The notes: generated by a model not told the origin, from the letters alone. DNA of 64,000 nt from Flavobacterium hydrocarbonoxydans (GCF_009789235.1 NZ_WSTB01000007.1:228861-292860); one strand, 5' to 3'; counted from the first letter of the stretch, positions 44,167 to 53,673 are shown. Numbers and translations: made by a program.

Positions 44167-44535
44167 TTATTTCAGGTCGGTATCTTTATCTCTAAGAATA
44201 CTGGATATGATCAGGTTTCCTATTGGGGTTTTAATCCATCGGTGCTGATTTCTATGCAAAATCAGTGCAACGAGCAGATAGAAAAGTGCCATAGCAAAAA
44301 AACCGTAATAATAAGCCCCTAAAAGCATGCCCAACCATAAACTGATACCCACATTAAGGAACATTGTAAAAATTGCAACTACTGCCCCAACCGCTATTTT
44401 AGATACTAATGTTGATAAAACATCTGCTGAAGCAGAGACCGTTTTAAGTTTAACTAATTCTAAACTTGTCTTGGTATAATTTTCGGCTTTCTCAAAAATA
44501 TTAAGGTTTTCCGGTGTTGTTGCATTTGTTTCCAT
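44167..44535 (-). CDS. phage-holin-like membrane protein (DUF1469 / holin superfamily III)
   Basis: A 122-residue protein with two transmembrane helices at about residues 47-73 and 79-98 and charged ends, matching the Phage_holin_3_6/DUF1469 family. Despite the name, members in bacterial stress operons next to YtxH are not phage lysis proteins. There are no other phage genes nearby. It is between the YtxH gene (35 bp upstream) and the 117-aa gene (24 bp downstream), probably one operon. Confidence 0.82.
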   Translation of the reverse strand: METNATTPENLNIFEKAENYTKTSLELVKLKTVSASADVLSTLVSKIAVGAVVAIFTMFLNVGISLWLGMLLGAYYYGFFAMALFYLLVALILHRNQHRWIKTPIGNLIISSILRDKDTDLK

Positions 44536-44569
44536 GATGTGGGTATTTATGGTTTAAAAATTTCACTTT

Positions 44570-44866
44570 TTAATAGTTCGTTTTTACAGTGTTTACCGTG
44601 TTTTTTGCCTCATCTTTGGCAGCATTAAATTCTTCTTTTACCTGGTTGAATTTTGCTTTACCTTCTTCGATGATATCGTGTCCGCTTGCAGAAAGTTTAC
44701 TCATAACACCATCAACTTTTCCTTTTAGATTATCTCCGTAATCTTTAGATTTGTCTTTGATTTTTTTTCTGGTATTAGACCCTTTATCCGGTGCAAATAA
44801 TACTCCTAATAATGCTCCTGCAGCTGCAGCTCCTACGATTCCTAAAATTGTGCTACTCGTTTTCAT
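44570..44866 (-). CDS. YtxH domain-containing protein
   Basis: A 98-residue protein: an N-terminal Ala/Gly-rich transmembrane helix (ILGIVGAAAAGALLGVLFAP, residues 7-26) followed by the conserved DKGSNTRKKIKDKSKDY of YtxH proteins and a long Lys/Glu/Asp-rich amphipathic coil. YtxH proteins are general-stress (SigB in Bacillus) membrane-anchored proteins of unknown mechanism. It is the first gene of the three-gene run ending at 43789. Confidence 0.88.
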   Translation of the reverse strand: MKTSSTILGIVGAAAAGALLGVLFAPDKGSNTRKKIKDKSKDYGDNLKGKVDGVMSKLSASGHDIIEEGKAKFNQVKEEFNAAKDEAKNTVNTVKTNY

Positions 44867-44910
44867 AATATTTGATTTAGTGATTAATATAATTTGTTAA
44901 ATGTTTGTTT

Positions 44911-45063
44911 TTAAATTCCTCTTCCTTTGATCAGTCTGAATAGTATCGCGATAACCGCAATTACTAATAAAAGGTGAATTAAGCTTCCTGCACTGTAAAC
45001 AAAGAATCCTAGTGCCCAAAGAATAACCAGAATGACTGCGATTGTGTATAATAAATTTGACAT
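44911..45063 (-). CDS. lmo0937-like 50-aa membrane protein
   Basis: A small complete frame of 50 codons (MSNLLYTIAVILVILWALGF is its start) with two hydrophobic helices separated by VYSAGSLIH and ending in a basic tail RLIKGRGI. This is the lmo0937/DUF5670 family pattern, a short inner-membrane protein seen in stress clusters of Firmicutes and Bacteroidota. It is 44 bp upstream of the YtxH gene on the same strand, fitting a shared role. Confidence 0.85.
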   Translation of the reverse strand: MSNLLYTIAVILVILWALGFFVYSAGSLIHLLLVIAVIAILFRLIKGRGI

Positions 45064-45103
45064 GGTTTTTTATATATTAAGGTTTATAATTAATTTTATA
45101 TGC

Positions 45104-45721
45104 TTAATTTAATTTATACGAAAGGTATAAACTCAAATTACTGTTTTTTAGATCTGATGAATCATCTCCGTCTTTAACAATAGTGGTCAATCCGTAGTTG
45201 TAACGTACTCCAACACTTATTGGGTTAAAATCCAGTCCTACACCAGCAGCTAAACCAGCATCAAATTTGTTAAAGTCATCTGTGTCAAATTCATTTTCAA
45301 AATCAATAGTACCTTCGCCAGTAACTTTAGAACTTACCATATAAGAGGCATATCCACCTGCATGTATGTTGAAATTTTTGGTAAGATTTACTCTTACTAA
45401 TAAAGGAAGTTCGATGTAATTGAATTTGTATTTATTAACTTGATTTGCACCACCAATGTTGTATTCTAACTCAGAACCTCTTGTAGTAAACAATAACTCC
45501 GGTTGTATCGCTACAAAGTCAGATACGGGCAATGTGGCGTAAACACCGGCATTAAAACCAAATAATACATTTTCGTCGTCAGCATCATCTGTGTATAGGT
45601 TTGACATATTAAGACCTCCTTTGATACCAAATTCAGTTTCTACATTCTGAGCATGTAGCACGCTTAAAGAAGCGGTCATAAAAAAAGTAACGGCGCATAA
45701 AATTTTTGATTGCATTTTCAT
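45104..45721 (-). CDS. PorT-like outer-membrane beta-barrel protein
   Basis: A 205-residue exported protein (signal peptide ending VLHAQ). GIKGGLNMSNLY near residue 33 is the hallmark start of the PorT/OMP_b-brl_2 family. Alternating strands follow (FVAIQPELLFTTRGSELEYN, YIELPLLVRVNL, VGVRYNYGLTTIV) and it ends in an aromatic/hydrophobic strand SLYLSYKLN as required for outer-membrane insertion. It is a small eight-strand barrel; role unknown. It lies inside the stress/envelope block. Confidence 0.85.
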   Translation of the reverse strand: MKMQSKILCAVTFFMTASLSVLHAQNVETEFGIKGGLNMSNLYTDDADDENVLFGFNAGVYATLPVSDFVAIQPELLFTTRGSELEYNIGGANQVNKYKFNYIELPLLVRVNLTKNFNIHAGGYASYMVSSKVTGEGTIDFENEFDTDDFNKFDAGLAAGVGLDFNPISVGVRYNYGLTTIVKDGDDSSDLKNSNLSLYLSYKLN

Positions 45722-45761
45722 AGTGTAAATATTTAATAGTTAAAAAATTCTTATTTAGGGT

Positions 45762-46328
45762 TTAATTAATTTCTTTTCTTAATTTTTCAGTTTCCTTAAG
45801 CAACTCGTATTGTTCTGATAGTGACTCTTTTGTTAATTTTAATATTGCAACCTCATCTGTTTCTTTTGCAATCTCTTTAAATAACACAATCTCTTCGGCT
45901 AATGAATCTGCCATTGAATTCAGGTATTTTTTATCGAAACTTTCAGATGATGTATCCATTAGTTCATATAAATCCTCATTTCCTGCGGCATATATTTCAG
46001 TAATTATAATGAGCTTCCTGCTTGCAATTATGGTAATGTTCTGAAAAACTTTATTTTGTTGATGCTCTATTTTTTTGCTTAATTCTTTTATTCTAATGTT
46101 TGAGCTTTTTTGTTGTGCAATCTGACTTTTCGAAATCATATTTTTACTCACGTTTGCTGTCGTTATAAAAAAATAAGCTTCTTTTTCTTCAGTTGCATTA
46201 TTTTCAAAAATGTCATTTTTAGAATTATTTGCTCTTTCATTTTTCTCACAAGATTCAATTGATGCAAGAATCAAAACGGAACATAGTATTCTGAAAAAAA
46301 ATGTTTCCGATAACAATCTGACTTTCAT
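45762..46328 (-). CDS. DUF4142-type lipoprotein
   Basis: A 188-residue protein with an SPII-like signal (about residues 1-27; ASIESC, Cys27). The mature part is a helical DUF4142 domain: EAYFFITTANVSKNMISKSQ, IRIKELSKKIEHQQNKVFQN, and a C-terminal helix with EQYELLKETEKL. DUF4142 proteins are periplasmic, ferritin-like four-helix bundles often found with envelope-stress genes. Without the conserved HxxxxxxxH it may not bind metal. Confidence 0.75.
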   Translation of the reverse strand: MKVRLLSETFFFRILCSVLILASIESCEKNERANNSKNDIFENNATEEKEAYFFITTANVSKNMISKSQIAQQKSSNIRIKELSKKIEHQQNKVFQNITIIASRKLIIITEIYAAGNEDLYELMDTSSESFDKKYLNSMADSLAEEIVLFKEIAKETDEVAILKLTKESLSEQYELLKETEKLRKEIN

Positions 46329-46399
46329 ATTTTGTTTCTCAAAGATTACATTACAAAGATGCTAACGAAATGAAGGTTTTGCTTTACAGCATAAAAAAG

Positions 46400-46445
46400 A
46401 AACGTTATATAATTCCCATTATGGATTTATATAACGTTTTTTTTG
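46400..46445 (-). terminator. terminator of the histidine kinase gene
   Basis: AAACGTTATATAA (46400-46412) and TTATATAACGTTT (46427-46439) pair perfectly, with poly-A/T on both sides, 17 bp after the kinase stop. Confidence 0.85.
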
Positions 46446-46461
46446 TAAGGTTTAAAAGGAT

Positions 46462-48246
46462 TTATTCGGGAAGAAATAAGGTAAAAACAGATCCTTGATC
46501 TAATGTACTATCAGCAATAATGTAGCCTTTGTGGTTGTCCACAATTTTTTTGCAGATCGCCAGTCCAATTCCGGTTCCCGGATAATCTGTTTTAGAATGT
46601 AAGCGCTGGAAGAGCACAAATATGGTTTCTTTAAACTGTGGGTCAAAACCCATTCCGTTATCCGTAAAAGTAATTTTATAGAATTTTTTTATGGCCTGAT
46701 CTAATAATTCAGGATATTCAGCCGAATGTATTTTGCTGCATTCAATTGCAATTTCAGGCGTTACATTGGGCTTGCTGTATTTTAGTGAATTACCAATCAA
46801 ATTAATAAACAGCTGCTCAATCTGATACGGAATAACATGTAGCTTAGGCAGTTTAGTATTGGTAATAATTGCCTTTTTTTCGTCGATGATTACCGTGAGT
46901 TCAACTTTGGCATTTTCGAACAATTCATTCAAATCCGATTTTATAAATTCTTTTTTTGTGGTGTTGGTTCTCGAAAACATTAATAAGTCATCGATAAGAA
47001 CACGCATTCTTTTGGCTGAAACTTCAATTTTCGAAACATAATCTTTTCCAGAATCAGACATTAAGGCTTTATCAGCATCCGAAACTCTCGAAATAAAAGT
47101 CTGAATTTTACGCAAAGGCTCCTGCAAATCGTGGCTGGCAACATGATTAAAAGACGCCAGTTCTTTGTTGCTTTTTTCAAGTTCGCTGTTACGCTCTTTA
47201 AGCTGGATATTAAGCAAATGCTCATCGGTAATATCAAAATTGATTCCGAGTAAAACTTTGCTGCCGTTTCTGTCCACTAAAAGTTTTCCGGTAGATTTTA
47301 TATATCTGATTTTATGATCAGGACGAATAATTTTGTAATACACAAAAGGCAGTGTTTCATTCTCGATAATATCATCCATTGATTTTGCAATCATTTCTTT
47401 ATCATCAGGATGTACAAACTCTAAAAAAGTTTCTTTAACCGGAACAAAATCTCCTGGCTCGCAACCCAACATACGAAACTGATTGTCCGAATAATCAATT
47501 TTATTGGTTTCCAAATCCCATTGCCAGGTGCTGAACTTTCCGATTTTTTCTGATTCGGCCATTAAACCTGAGGAAATCAAAAGTTTTCTGTTAAAGACTT
47601 TTAGGCGTTCAATATCTTTGCTGATTTGTCTGTATGCTAATAAAATAAAACTTAAAGCCGCCAGAAATAACGAAATAGAAAATACGGGTCCTAATGAAAT
47701 TTCCTGATCGTATTTTTTGAGTCTTGACTGCAGGAATTTTTTCTCGATATCGTTCATTTCATCAACCTGAAACCGAATGTTTTCCATCAGGATTCTGCCG
47801 CCAAACATGTGATTGTCTAACCTTCTTTTGTCGTAGCTTTTAGGTTCGCTATATTTTAAACAATTTTCGAAAGAAACAAAACGCTGAATAATTAGTTTAT
47901 ATAGTCGTTGTAGATTTTTTTGCTGCTTCGGATTATCAGCAGTCAGTTTTTTTAAAGCTATAAAGGAAGTATTTACCTTATCTCTCGAAAAAAGATAAGG
48001 GCTTAAAAAACGCTCATTACGGGTAATGATATAGCCGCGTTGGCCTGTTTCGGCATCTTTTATGGCCGACATCAGGCGCTCCAGCTGTATGTTTATTTCA
48101 TAAGTATGCATCACCAGCTTACTCGTTTCGTTTAAATCACGATTGTGTTTGTAAGCTACTGATGAAAGAAACAATAAAATGAAAATTGCGATTACAAAAA
48201 TAACTCTCAATGAGTTTGAAGAATTAAACTTGGGTATCCAATTCAT
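46462..48246 (-). CDS. sensor histidine kinase, CHASE3-PAS-HisKA-HATPase
   Basis: A 594-residue membrane kinase. TM1 is at 13-31, a CHASE3-like periplasmic domain at about 35-178 (ETGQRGYIITRNERFL is its core), TM2 at 186-204, a PAS domain with PAC at about 232-345, the phosphoacceptor His372 in FNHVASHDLQEPLRK, and a HATPase domain with LIGNSLKYSKP (N box), FTDNGMGFDP (G1) and GTGIGLAICKKI (G2). The HDLQEPLRK form is shared with phytochrome-type kinases. The response regulator gene begins just upstream, with 13 bp between stop and start, so they form one operon and probably a pair. Confidence 0.93.
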   Translation of the reverse strand: MNWIPKFNSSNSLRVIFVIAIFILLFLSSVAYKHNRDLNETSKLVMHTYEINIQLERLMSAIKDAETGQRGYIITRNERFLSPYLFSRDKVNTSFIALKKLTADNPKQQKNLQRLYKLIIQRFVSFENCLKYSEPKSYDKRRLDNHMFGGRILMENIRFQVDEMNDIEKKFLQSRLKKYDQEISLGPVFSISLFLAALSFILLAYRQISKDIERLKVFNRKLLISSGLMAESEKIGKFSTWQWDLETNKIDYSDNQFRMLGCEPGDFVPVKETFLEFVHPDDKEMIAKSMDDIIENETLPFVYYKIIRPDHKIRYIKSTGKLLVDRNGSKVLLGINFDITDEHLLNIQLKERNSELEKSNKELASFNHVASHDLQEPLRKIQTFISRVSDADKALMSDSGKDYVSKIEVSAKRMRVLIDDLLMFSRTNTTKKEFIKSDLNELFENAKVELTVIIDEKKAIITNTKLPKLHVIPYQIEQLFINLIGNSLKYSKPNVTPEIAIECSKIHSAEYPELLDQAIKKFYKITFTDNGMGFDPQFKETIFVLFQRLHSKTDYPGTGIGLAICKKIVDNHKGYIIADSTLDQGSVFTLFLPE

Positions 48247-48259
48247 TTGTATTCATTAT

Positions 48260-48706
48260 TTATAGTCGTAACAAAAAGTTATCACGATTCAAACCAGATG
48301 TTTGATAATGCCAGTTTATCGTTAGGACTTCATTGATAATTTTTTTCAAATCATTAAAATCACTCGGTTTTTTGATGTAGATATTAGCGCCTTGTACAAA
48401 GGTATCTTCAATATCTTCTTCGGATGATGAAGTAGAATAAATAGCAATTATAATGTTTTTAAGACGTTGGTCTTGTTTTATTTCAGCCAAACATTCTTTA
48501 CCTGATTTTTTTGGCATATTCAAATCCAGAAAAAGCACATCTGGTAATATAACATCGGGCTGCTGCAAATGTTCCATCAACTGCATGCCATCAAAAGCAA
48601 ATTCTACTTGTGTTTGTACTCTGACTTCTTCAAAAGCGTCTTTAAAAAAAAGACGATCGTCTTCGTCGTCATCTGCGAGTAAGATATATAATGCGTTTTT
48701 CTGCAT
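48260..48706 (-). CDS. single-domain response regulator (receiver only)
   Basis: A 148-residue CheY-like receiver with acidic pocket Asp12/Asp13/Asp14 region (LLADDDEDD), phosphoacceptor Asp61 (LFLDLNMPKKSGKE), Ser/Thr in IAIYSTSSSEED and Lys in NIYIKKPSD. There is no output domain, as in Rcp1-type regulators paired with phytochrome-like kinases. It probably works by protein interaction or phosphotransfer. Located 13 bp before the kinase gene and 21 bp after the AraC-type gene, all on one strand. Confidence 0.92.
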   Translation of the reverse strand: MQKNALYILLADDDEDDRLFFKDAFEEVRVQTQVEFAFDGMQLMEHLQQPDVILPDVLFLDLNMPKKSGKECLAEIKQDQRLKNIIIAIYSTSSSEEDIEDTFVQGANIYIKKPSDFNDLKKIINEVLTINWHYQTSGLNRDNFLLRL

Positions 48707-48727
48707 CGTAAAAATGGTATTTGGATT

Positions 48728-49279
48728 TTATTTTAAATATTCTCTTCTTTTCTTTATGATTCTCTGAAAGGCGGATGGTGTAATACCTGTCGTGTTTTTA
48801 AATTGTGTACTCAAATGGGCAACACTCGAATAATTCAATAAAAAAGCAATTTCAGTCAGACTCATTTCATTAACCAGCATCAATTGTTTCGCTCTTTCTA
48901 TTTTTTGCAAAATTATGAAATTCTCAATCGAAGAATAGGTTACTTCCGAAAAAACATTTGATAAATAACCGTAACTATGATTCAGTTTTTCTGCTAAAAA
49001 CACCGAACTTTTATAATTATTACTGTCTTCCATGTACACCAGCTCAATAATAGCATCTTTGATTTTTTGTACCAAAACGCTTTTCTGATTTTCGACAACT
49101 TCAAAACCATAAGGGCTTAAATTGTTTTTTAATTTGTCAAGTGCTTCTGTACTAAGATTTTCATTAAGTTCAATTTCCCCAAAACCTAAAGTGGTAAAAT
49201 TGATTTTTTCTTCCTCTAATTTTTGTTTTAGATAAAGAGAACAAATCGTATTAATGTCGAACTTTATAAATAATTTCAT
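48728..49279 (-). CDS. AraC-type transcriptional regulator, short
   Basis: A 183-residue protein. The C-terminal half (about 80-180) is the AraC HTH domain: YGYLSNVFSEVTYSSIENFI for the first helix pair, then MSLTEIAFLLNYSSVAHLST, ending FKNTTGITPSAFQR. The N-terminal 70 residues have no cupin and resemble an HMA- or ACT-like alpha/beta fold (IKFDINTICSLYLKQKLEEE), which occurs in several Flavobacteriia regulators of this type. It is the first gene of a run with the response regulator and kinase, so it may be the DNA-binding output of the system. Confidence 0.87.
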   Translation of the reverse strand: MKLFIKFDINTICSLYLKQKLEEEKINFTTLGFGEIELNENLSTEALDKLKNNLSPYGFEVVENQKSVLVQKIKDAIIELVYMEDSNNYKSSVFLAEKLNHSYGYLSNVFSEVTYSSIENFIILQKIERAKQLMLVNEMSLTEIAFLLNYSSVAHLSTQFKNTTGITPSAFQRIIKKRREYLK

Positions 49280-49369
49280 GGTATAATAATGAAGGTTAAA
49301 GATACTTTTTTATTTCGGTTTAGGTTTAAATTTAATAATCAAAATAGAGTAAAATGTCAAATTCAAAAA

Positions 49370-49405
49370 AATACCGTCTAATTTGTAGTTTAGACGGTAT
49401 TTTTA
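49370..49405 (-). terminator. terminator of csbD gene
   Basis: AATACCGTCTAA / TTAGACGGTATTTTT with short loop, between the CsbD and AraC genes. Confidence 0.8.
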
Positions 49406-49421
49406 TTGAGACAAAAAAGGT

Positions 49422-49607
49422 TTACAAGTCAGAAAAAAGCTTACTTACTTCTTCTTTTGTTTTTCCTAACTTTTGCTGAATTCTTCCGTACAACTCGTCT
49501 TCTTTTCCCTCATCATACAGTAAATCATCATCTGTAAGATCAGCATATTGTTGTTTAAGTTTTCCTTTCAGCTCGTTCCAGTTTCCTTTTATTTCTGTAG
49601 TATTCAT
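49422..49607 (-). CDS. CsbD family stress protein
   Basis: A 61-residue small acidic helical protein starting [20 protein letters not shown], the CsbD signature, followed by [20 protein letters not shown] and a C-terminal amphipathic helix. CsbD proteins are abundant general-stress proteins of unknown mechanism. The gene is monocistronic with a clear terminator, between the Dps gene and the AraC regulator. Confidence 0.93.
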   Translation of the reverse strand: MNTTEIKGNWNELKGKLKQQYADLTDDDLLYDEGKEDELYGRIQQKLGKTKEEVSKLFSDL

Positions 49608-49714
49608 GATAATTGTTTTTAAAAATTAATAGTTATGTAAAGTTGCAACATAAGGCGCAATAACGTATTACATGTTTTTTTGTAATTGTTCTATAATTAT
49701 AAGGATGTGCTTTT

Positions 49715-50188
49715 CTAAACAGAATAGCGGCGTAATACCCATGCCATTTTTTCGTGTTGCTGCAACAAACCGGTTATAAAATCGGCTGAGCCAACATCGC
49801 GGTTGTCTTCTTCAAAAACCGGAATATAATCTCTGAACTCTGTAACCAGTTGTTCATGATTTTCCAAAAGTTCTTCCAGCATATTTTTTTGAGAAGCATA
49901 TTCTTTAGGAGATTCCTTTAAAGTCGAATTTTCAATGAACTCTTTCATTGTGCCAATGGTTTTTTCACCTAACTGACTAATGCGTTCTGCTACCTCATCG
50001 ATATTAGCTTCTAATATTCGGTATTGATCTTCAAATAATTTATGCAATTCCATAAAACTGTTTCCTGAAATATTCCAGTGAAATTTTCTGGTTTTTACAT
50101 AAAGCGTCATTTCATTTGATAAAATTGTGGCTAATATAGCGGTACTCTTTTTTAAATTTTTTGCTGTAATTCCAATGTTAGGGCTCAT
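49715..50188 (-). CDS. dps: Dps family DNA-protection/ferritin-like protein
   Basis: A 157-residue mini-ferritin that oxidises and stores iron using peroxide and protects DNA. The intersubunit ferroxidase ligands are His37 (KFHWNISG), His49, Glu53, Asp64 and Glu68 (ANIDEVAERI), in the standard spacing. Length is typical of Dps dodecamers. The gene is next to csbD in the stress block. KatG lies 5 kb away, but no shared regulator is evident. The ATG used gives the usual short N-terminus. Confidence 0.93.
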   Translation of the reverse strand: MSPNIGITAKNLKKSTAILATILSNEMTLYVKTRKFHWNISGNSFMELHKLFEDQYRILEANIDEVAERISQLGEKTIGTMKEFIENSTLKESPKEYASQKNMLEELLENHEQLVTEFRDYIPVFEEDNRDVGSADFITGLLQQHEKMAWVLRRYSV

Positions 50189-50303
50189 ATTATATTTTTT
50201 TATTAATGTCGTTTAGCATATAAAAACAAATTTATAAGGCAACTGCATTTTTTTTCTTACACAATTTAAGCAAGTTGTTATATAAATTCAATGTTCATAG
50301 AAA

Positions 50304-50336
50304 TTGCATAATTGTATAATATTATTTGTAGTTTTG
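50304..50336 (+). promoter_or_regulatory. promoter of the DUF5723-OmpA gene
   Basis: TTG (50304-50306) and TAGTTTTG (50329-50336) with 22 bp between, identical in spacing to the paralogue 3 promoter at 29781. Confidence 0.6.
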
Positions 50337-50413
50337 TCGTGCCAAAAAAATGTTAAAAAAATAAACTAATTAGTTAAAATTTTAAAAGTCTTAAATCCAA
50401 AAACAAAACCTAA

Positions 50414-52597
50414 ATGAAAAAACTCTTAGTTCTTTTGTTTGCTGTAACCTCATGTTTTACAGCAACAGCCCAATCCTATATTGGGTATTTTCATGACAAT
50501 TATGCAGGAGTACAAAGCGTACTTTTTAATCCGGCTTCTATCGCCGATTCCCGTTTCAAAACCGATATCAATTTATTCTCCATCAGTGGTTCTGTGCAAA
50601 ATGATTTGTACGGAGTTAAACTTTTTGATGTGTATAAAGATGGTTATGATTTTGATTCTGAAGCAATAATGACGCCAACCAATGCGAATAATGCACTGAT
50701 CAATTTTGATATTATGGGGCCGTCATTTATGTTTAATATTGCCCCAAAACACACTCTTGCGGTTTTTAGCAGAGCAAGATCTGTATCTAATTTTAGAAAC
50801 GTAAACGGAAATCTGGTTGATGAAGTAAAAGAAGGATTAGATGAAGCAAGCGATTTTAATCTGAATGCTGGTAGTCCAAATGGAGTTTCGCATTCATGGG
50901 GAGAAGTTGGCCTATCTTACGCTGCTGTTTTGTATCAAAATAACCAGCATTTTTTAAAGGGAGGTTTGACAGCTAAGTACCTTCAGGGAGGTGTTAATGG
51001 ATATCTTCAGGGAAAAAATGTCGAAGTAATATTTAATGAAAATACAGCATTTCCTGAACTAAGTACTCTGGAGTCGAAAGGCGAAATTACTGTAGGAGCA
51101 AGCCAGGATTTTGAAGAAAATGAAGATTACGAATTTGATAGCAGTGCAACTGGTTTCGGATTTGATTTTGGACTTGTTTACGAATGGAGACCTGATTATG
51201 CAGATTATGATTTGAGTAATGCAGCTCCGGCCGATAATAATTTTAGAGATTTAAATAAATACAAATTGCGTTTTGGTTTATCGGTTACAGATATCGGATC
51301 GATTAATTATAAAAATGCAAGACAGGATACCTATAATGTTACAGGTATTGTAACAGAAGGTATGATTGATGATGCCGAAAATTTATACGATTTTTTAAAC
51401 GATAATTACACACTGGTTTCAAGCAAGAGAGGAATGAAAACAAATCTTCCTACCGCTATTCGTGCCGATGTTGACTGGAATATGTTCAGAAAATTTTACC
51501 TGAATCTTAACGGGGATATCAGTATGGTTTCGGCTGACAAACTAAACGGAAACAGCATTGGCGACAGAGTAAGTCTTACGCCTCGATACGAAAGCAGATG
51601 GTTTAGTTTTTATGTACCAATGACCTGGATGGAATATAGCGGAATGCAGGTTGGTTCAGGATTACGTTTAGGTGTATTTTTCGTAGGTTCTGGATCTATA
51701 CTATCCAATGTAGTATCGAAAGAATCAAAAGCATTTGACTTTCACCTTGGAATGAAAATTCCGGTGTACGAAAAGAAATTCAAAGATACTGACGGAGATG
51801 GTGTAATCGACAAAGAAGATGCCTGTAAAAAAGTAGCAGGTCCAGCTGAAAATAATGGCTGTCCATGGCCAGATGCAGACGGAGATAAAGTTTTTGACAA
51901 AGACGATCTTTGTCCTGATACTGCAGGTCCTGTTGAAAACAAAGGATGCCCTTGGAAAGATACTGATGGTGATACTTTATTAGATAATGTAGATAATTGT
52001 CCAGATATTGCTGGTCCGGTTGAAAATAATGGATGTCCTTGGAAAGATACAGACGGAGACACTGTTTTGGATAAAGACGATGCCTGTGTAGAGGTGGCTG
52101 GTTTAGTCGAAAATAAAGGTTGTCCGGTTCTGGATGCCGATAAAGATGGCTTACCAGATGATAAAGACGGTTGTCCTTTATTAGCTGGACCGGTAGAAAA
52201 CAACGGTTGTCCGGTAGTAAACGAACAAACATTGGAAACTTTAAGAGTGGAAGCAAAATCTATTTTCTTTACTTCAGGAAAAGCTACCCTGGATAATGCT
52301 AAAATGGGCGAAACTTCAGGAAGATTAGATGCTATTAAGGAAATTTTAAAAAATTATCCGAATGCAAAATTTGCAATCAACGGACATACGGATAATGTAG
52401 GTAATGCAAAAGCAAATCAAAAATTATCTGAGGCAAGAGCCAAAGTTGTTATGGATCTTTTAGTTGAAAAAGGAGTTAATCCTGCAAATTTGACTTCACA
52501 GGGATTTGGTGCTACAAAACCAGTGAAATCAAACAAAACAGCCGAAGGAAGAGCTGAAAACAGAAGAACCGAAATTGTGTATTTAGGTAATTTATAA
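50414..52597 (+). CDS. DUF5723 outer-membrane protein with TSP3 repeats and OmpA domain
   Basis: A 727-residue envelope protein. A signal peptide (ending ATAQ) precedes a DUF5723 beta-barrel-like domain (about residues 20-450: GYFHDNYAGVQSVLFNPASI is the family start). Then come four to five thrombospondin type 3 calcium repeats at about 455-605 (DTDGDGVIDKEDACKKVAGP and copies, each with GCP spacing). The C-terminal OmpA/MotB-like peptidoglycan-binding domain (about 620-725) has INGHTDNVGNAKANQKLSEA. It probably links outer membrane and cell wall. Several long minus-strand frames inside the repeat region are shadows. It is the only gene on its transcript. Confidence 0.9.
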   Translation: MKKLLVLLFAVTSCFTATAQSYIGYFHDNYAGVQSVLFNPASIADSRFKTDINLFSISGSVQNDLYGVKLFDVYKDGYDFDSEAIMTPTNANNALINFDIMGPSFMFNIAPKHTLAVFSRARSVSNFRNVNGNLVDEVKEGLDEASDFNLNAGSPNGVSHSWGEVGLSYAAVLYQNNQHFLKGGLTAKYLQGGVNGYLQGKNVEVIFNENTAFPELSTLESKGEITVGASQDFEENEDYEFDSSATGFGFDFGLVYEWRPDYADYDLSNAAPADNNFRDLNKYKLRFGLSVTDIGSINYKNARQDTYNVTGIVTEGMIDDAENLYDFLNDNYTLVSSKRGMKTNLPTAIRADVDWNMFRKFYLNLNGDISMVSADKLNGNSIGDRVSLTPRYESRWFSFYVPMTWMEYSGMQVGSGLRLGVFFVGSGSILSNVVSKESKAFDFHLGMKIPVYEKKFKDTDGDGVIDKEDACKKVAGPAENNGCPWPDADGDKVFDKDDLCPDTAGPVENKGCPWKDTDGDTLLDNVDNCPDIAGPVENNGCPWKDTDGDTVLDKDDACVEVAGLVENKGCPVLDADKDGLPDDKDGCPLLAGPVENNGCPVVNEQTLETLRVEAKSIFFTSGKATLDNAKMGETSGRLDAIKEILKNYPNAKFAINGHTDNVGNAKANQKLSEARAKVVMDLLVEKGVNPANLTSQGFGATKPVKSNKTAEGRAENRRTEIVYLGNL

Positions 52598-52618
52598 GCA
52601 CAATCGAATATAATACCC

Positions 52619-52650
52619 AAAAAGCCATTCTTAATTGAGTGGCTTTTTTT
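52619..52650 (+). terminator. terminator of the OmpA-like gene
   Basis: AAAAAGCCAtTC / GAgTGGCTTTTTTT, close to the stop codon. Confidence 0.85.
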
Positions 52651-52712
52651 ATTTTTGCATACTTTCTAAAAAGAATTATTTCTTACCCATTAGAAGAACT
52701 AAAAAAACAAGA

Positions 52713-53528
52713 ATGACAACACAACAACTACACGAACAAATTCTTCAAAAAAAATCATTTTTATGCGTTGGCTTAGACGTCGATTTAACTAAAATCCCGG
52801 AGCATTTATTAGCAACCAAAGATCCTATTTTCGAATTTAATAAAGCCATTATTGATGCTACGCATGATTTGACGGTTGCCTATAAACCCAATACTGCTTT
52901 TTATGAAGCTTATGGCTTAAAAGGCTGGCTTTCGCTACAAAAAACGATTAATTATATCAACGAAAAATTTCCGGACATTTTCACCATTGCCGATGCAAAA
53001 CGAGGTGATATCGGAAATACTTCCAGCATGTATGCAAAAGCTTTTTTTGAAGATTTAAATTTTGATAGTGTCACTGTTGCACCTTATATGGGTAAAGATT
53101 CGGTGGAACCTTTTTTGGCTTTCGAAAACAAACATACTATAATGTTAGCCCTAACTTCAAACGAAGGAGCTTTCGATTTTCAAACCTTAAATACAAACGG
53201 AACCGAATTATACAAACAAGTTCTGGAAACTTCTAAATCCTGGAAAAACAGCCATAACCTAATGTATGTTGTGGGCGCTACCAAAGCCGAATATTTTGCA
53301 GAAATCAGAAAAATTGTACCGGATAGTTTCTTATTGGTTCCCGGAATTGGCGCTCAGGGCGGAAGTCTATCAGAAGTGTGCAAATACGGTATGAATGATC
53401 AAGTGGGATTGTTAGTCAATTCCGCAAGAGCTATTATTTATGCTTCAAAAGGAACTGATTTTGCTGAAAAAGCCAGAGAAGAAGCGCTTTTAGTACAGAA
53501 AGAAATGGAAGGCATTCTTAGTTTATAG
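52713..53528 (+). CDS. pyrF: orotidine 5'-phosphate decarboxylase (PyrF type 2)
   Basis: A 271-residue cytoplasmic enzyme of pyrimidine synthesis, converting OMP to [18 protein letters not shown] near residue 19, [20 protein letters not shown] and the catalytic [12 protein letters not shown] (Lys-Asp network) are the family motifs, and [10 protein letters not shown] with LVNSARAI lies near the end. The longer, type 2 sequence is common in Bacteroidota. The ATG at 52713 was chosen; the upstream extension starts from a TTG inside the terminator of the previous gene. A 22-bp inverted repeat lies downstream. Confidence 0.93.
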   Translation: MTTQQLHEQILQKKSFLCVGLDVDLTKIPEHLLATKDPIFEFNKAIIDATHDLTVAYKPNTAFYEAYGLKGWLSLQKTINYINEKFPDIFTIADAKRGDIGNTSSMYAKAFFEDLNFDSVTVAPYMGKDSVEPFLAFENKHTIMLALTSNEGAFDFQTLNTNGTELYKQVLETSKSWKNSHNLMYVVGATKAEYFAEIRKIVPDSFLLVPGIGAQGGSLSEVCKYGMNDQVGLLVNSARAIIYASKGTDFAEKAREEALLVQKEMEGILSL

Positions 53529-53553
53529 TTATTATACTTTGAGCTGAATTTTA

Positions 53554-53634
53554 CCGCAAAGATTCGCAAAGGTTTTTTCGCAAAGGTTCGCAAAGCTTTG
53601 CGTTCATAGCGTAAACCTTTGCGAATCTTTGCGG
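53554..53634. repeat. CCGCAAAGATTCGCAAAGG inverted repeat
   Basis: CCGCAAAGATTCGCAAAGG (part of 53554-53575) and its reverse complement at 53613-53634 surround GCAAAGCTTTGC (palindrome). It is built from the common GCAAAG dispersed repeat. It separates pyrF from the metal-receptor gene and may act as a terminator. Confidence 0.7.
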
Positions 53635-53673
53635 GAAGAAAACACCATACAAGTTAACCTGAAACAAAATCCA

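Noticed and set aside
44167..44535. Prophage remnant around the holin-like gene
   Set aside because: No other phage gene is near, and DUF1469 holin-like proteins beside YtxH are usual in stress clusters.
51742..52256. Long minus-strand frames inside the OmpA-like gene
   Set aside because: They mirror the repetitive TSP3 region and overlap a gene with strong domain evidence.
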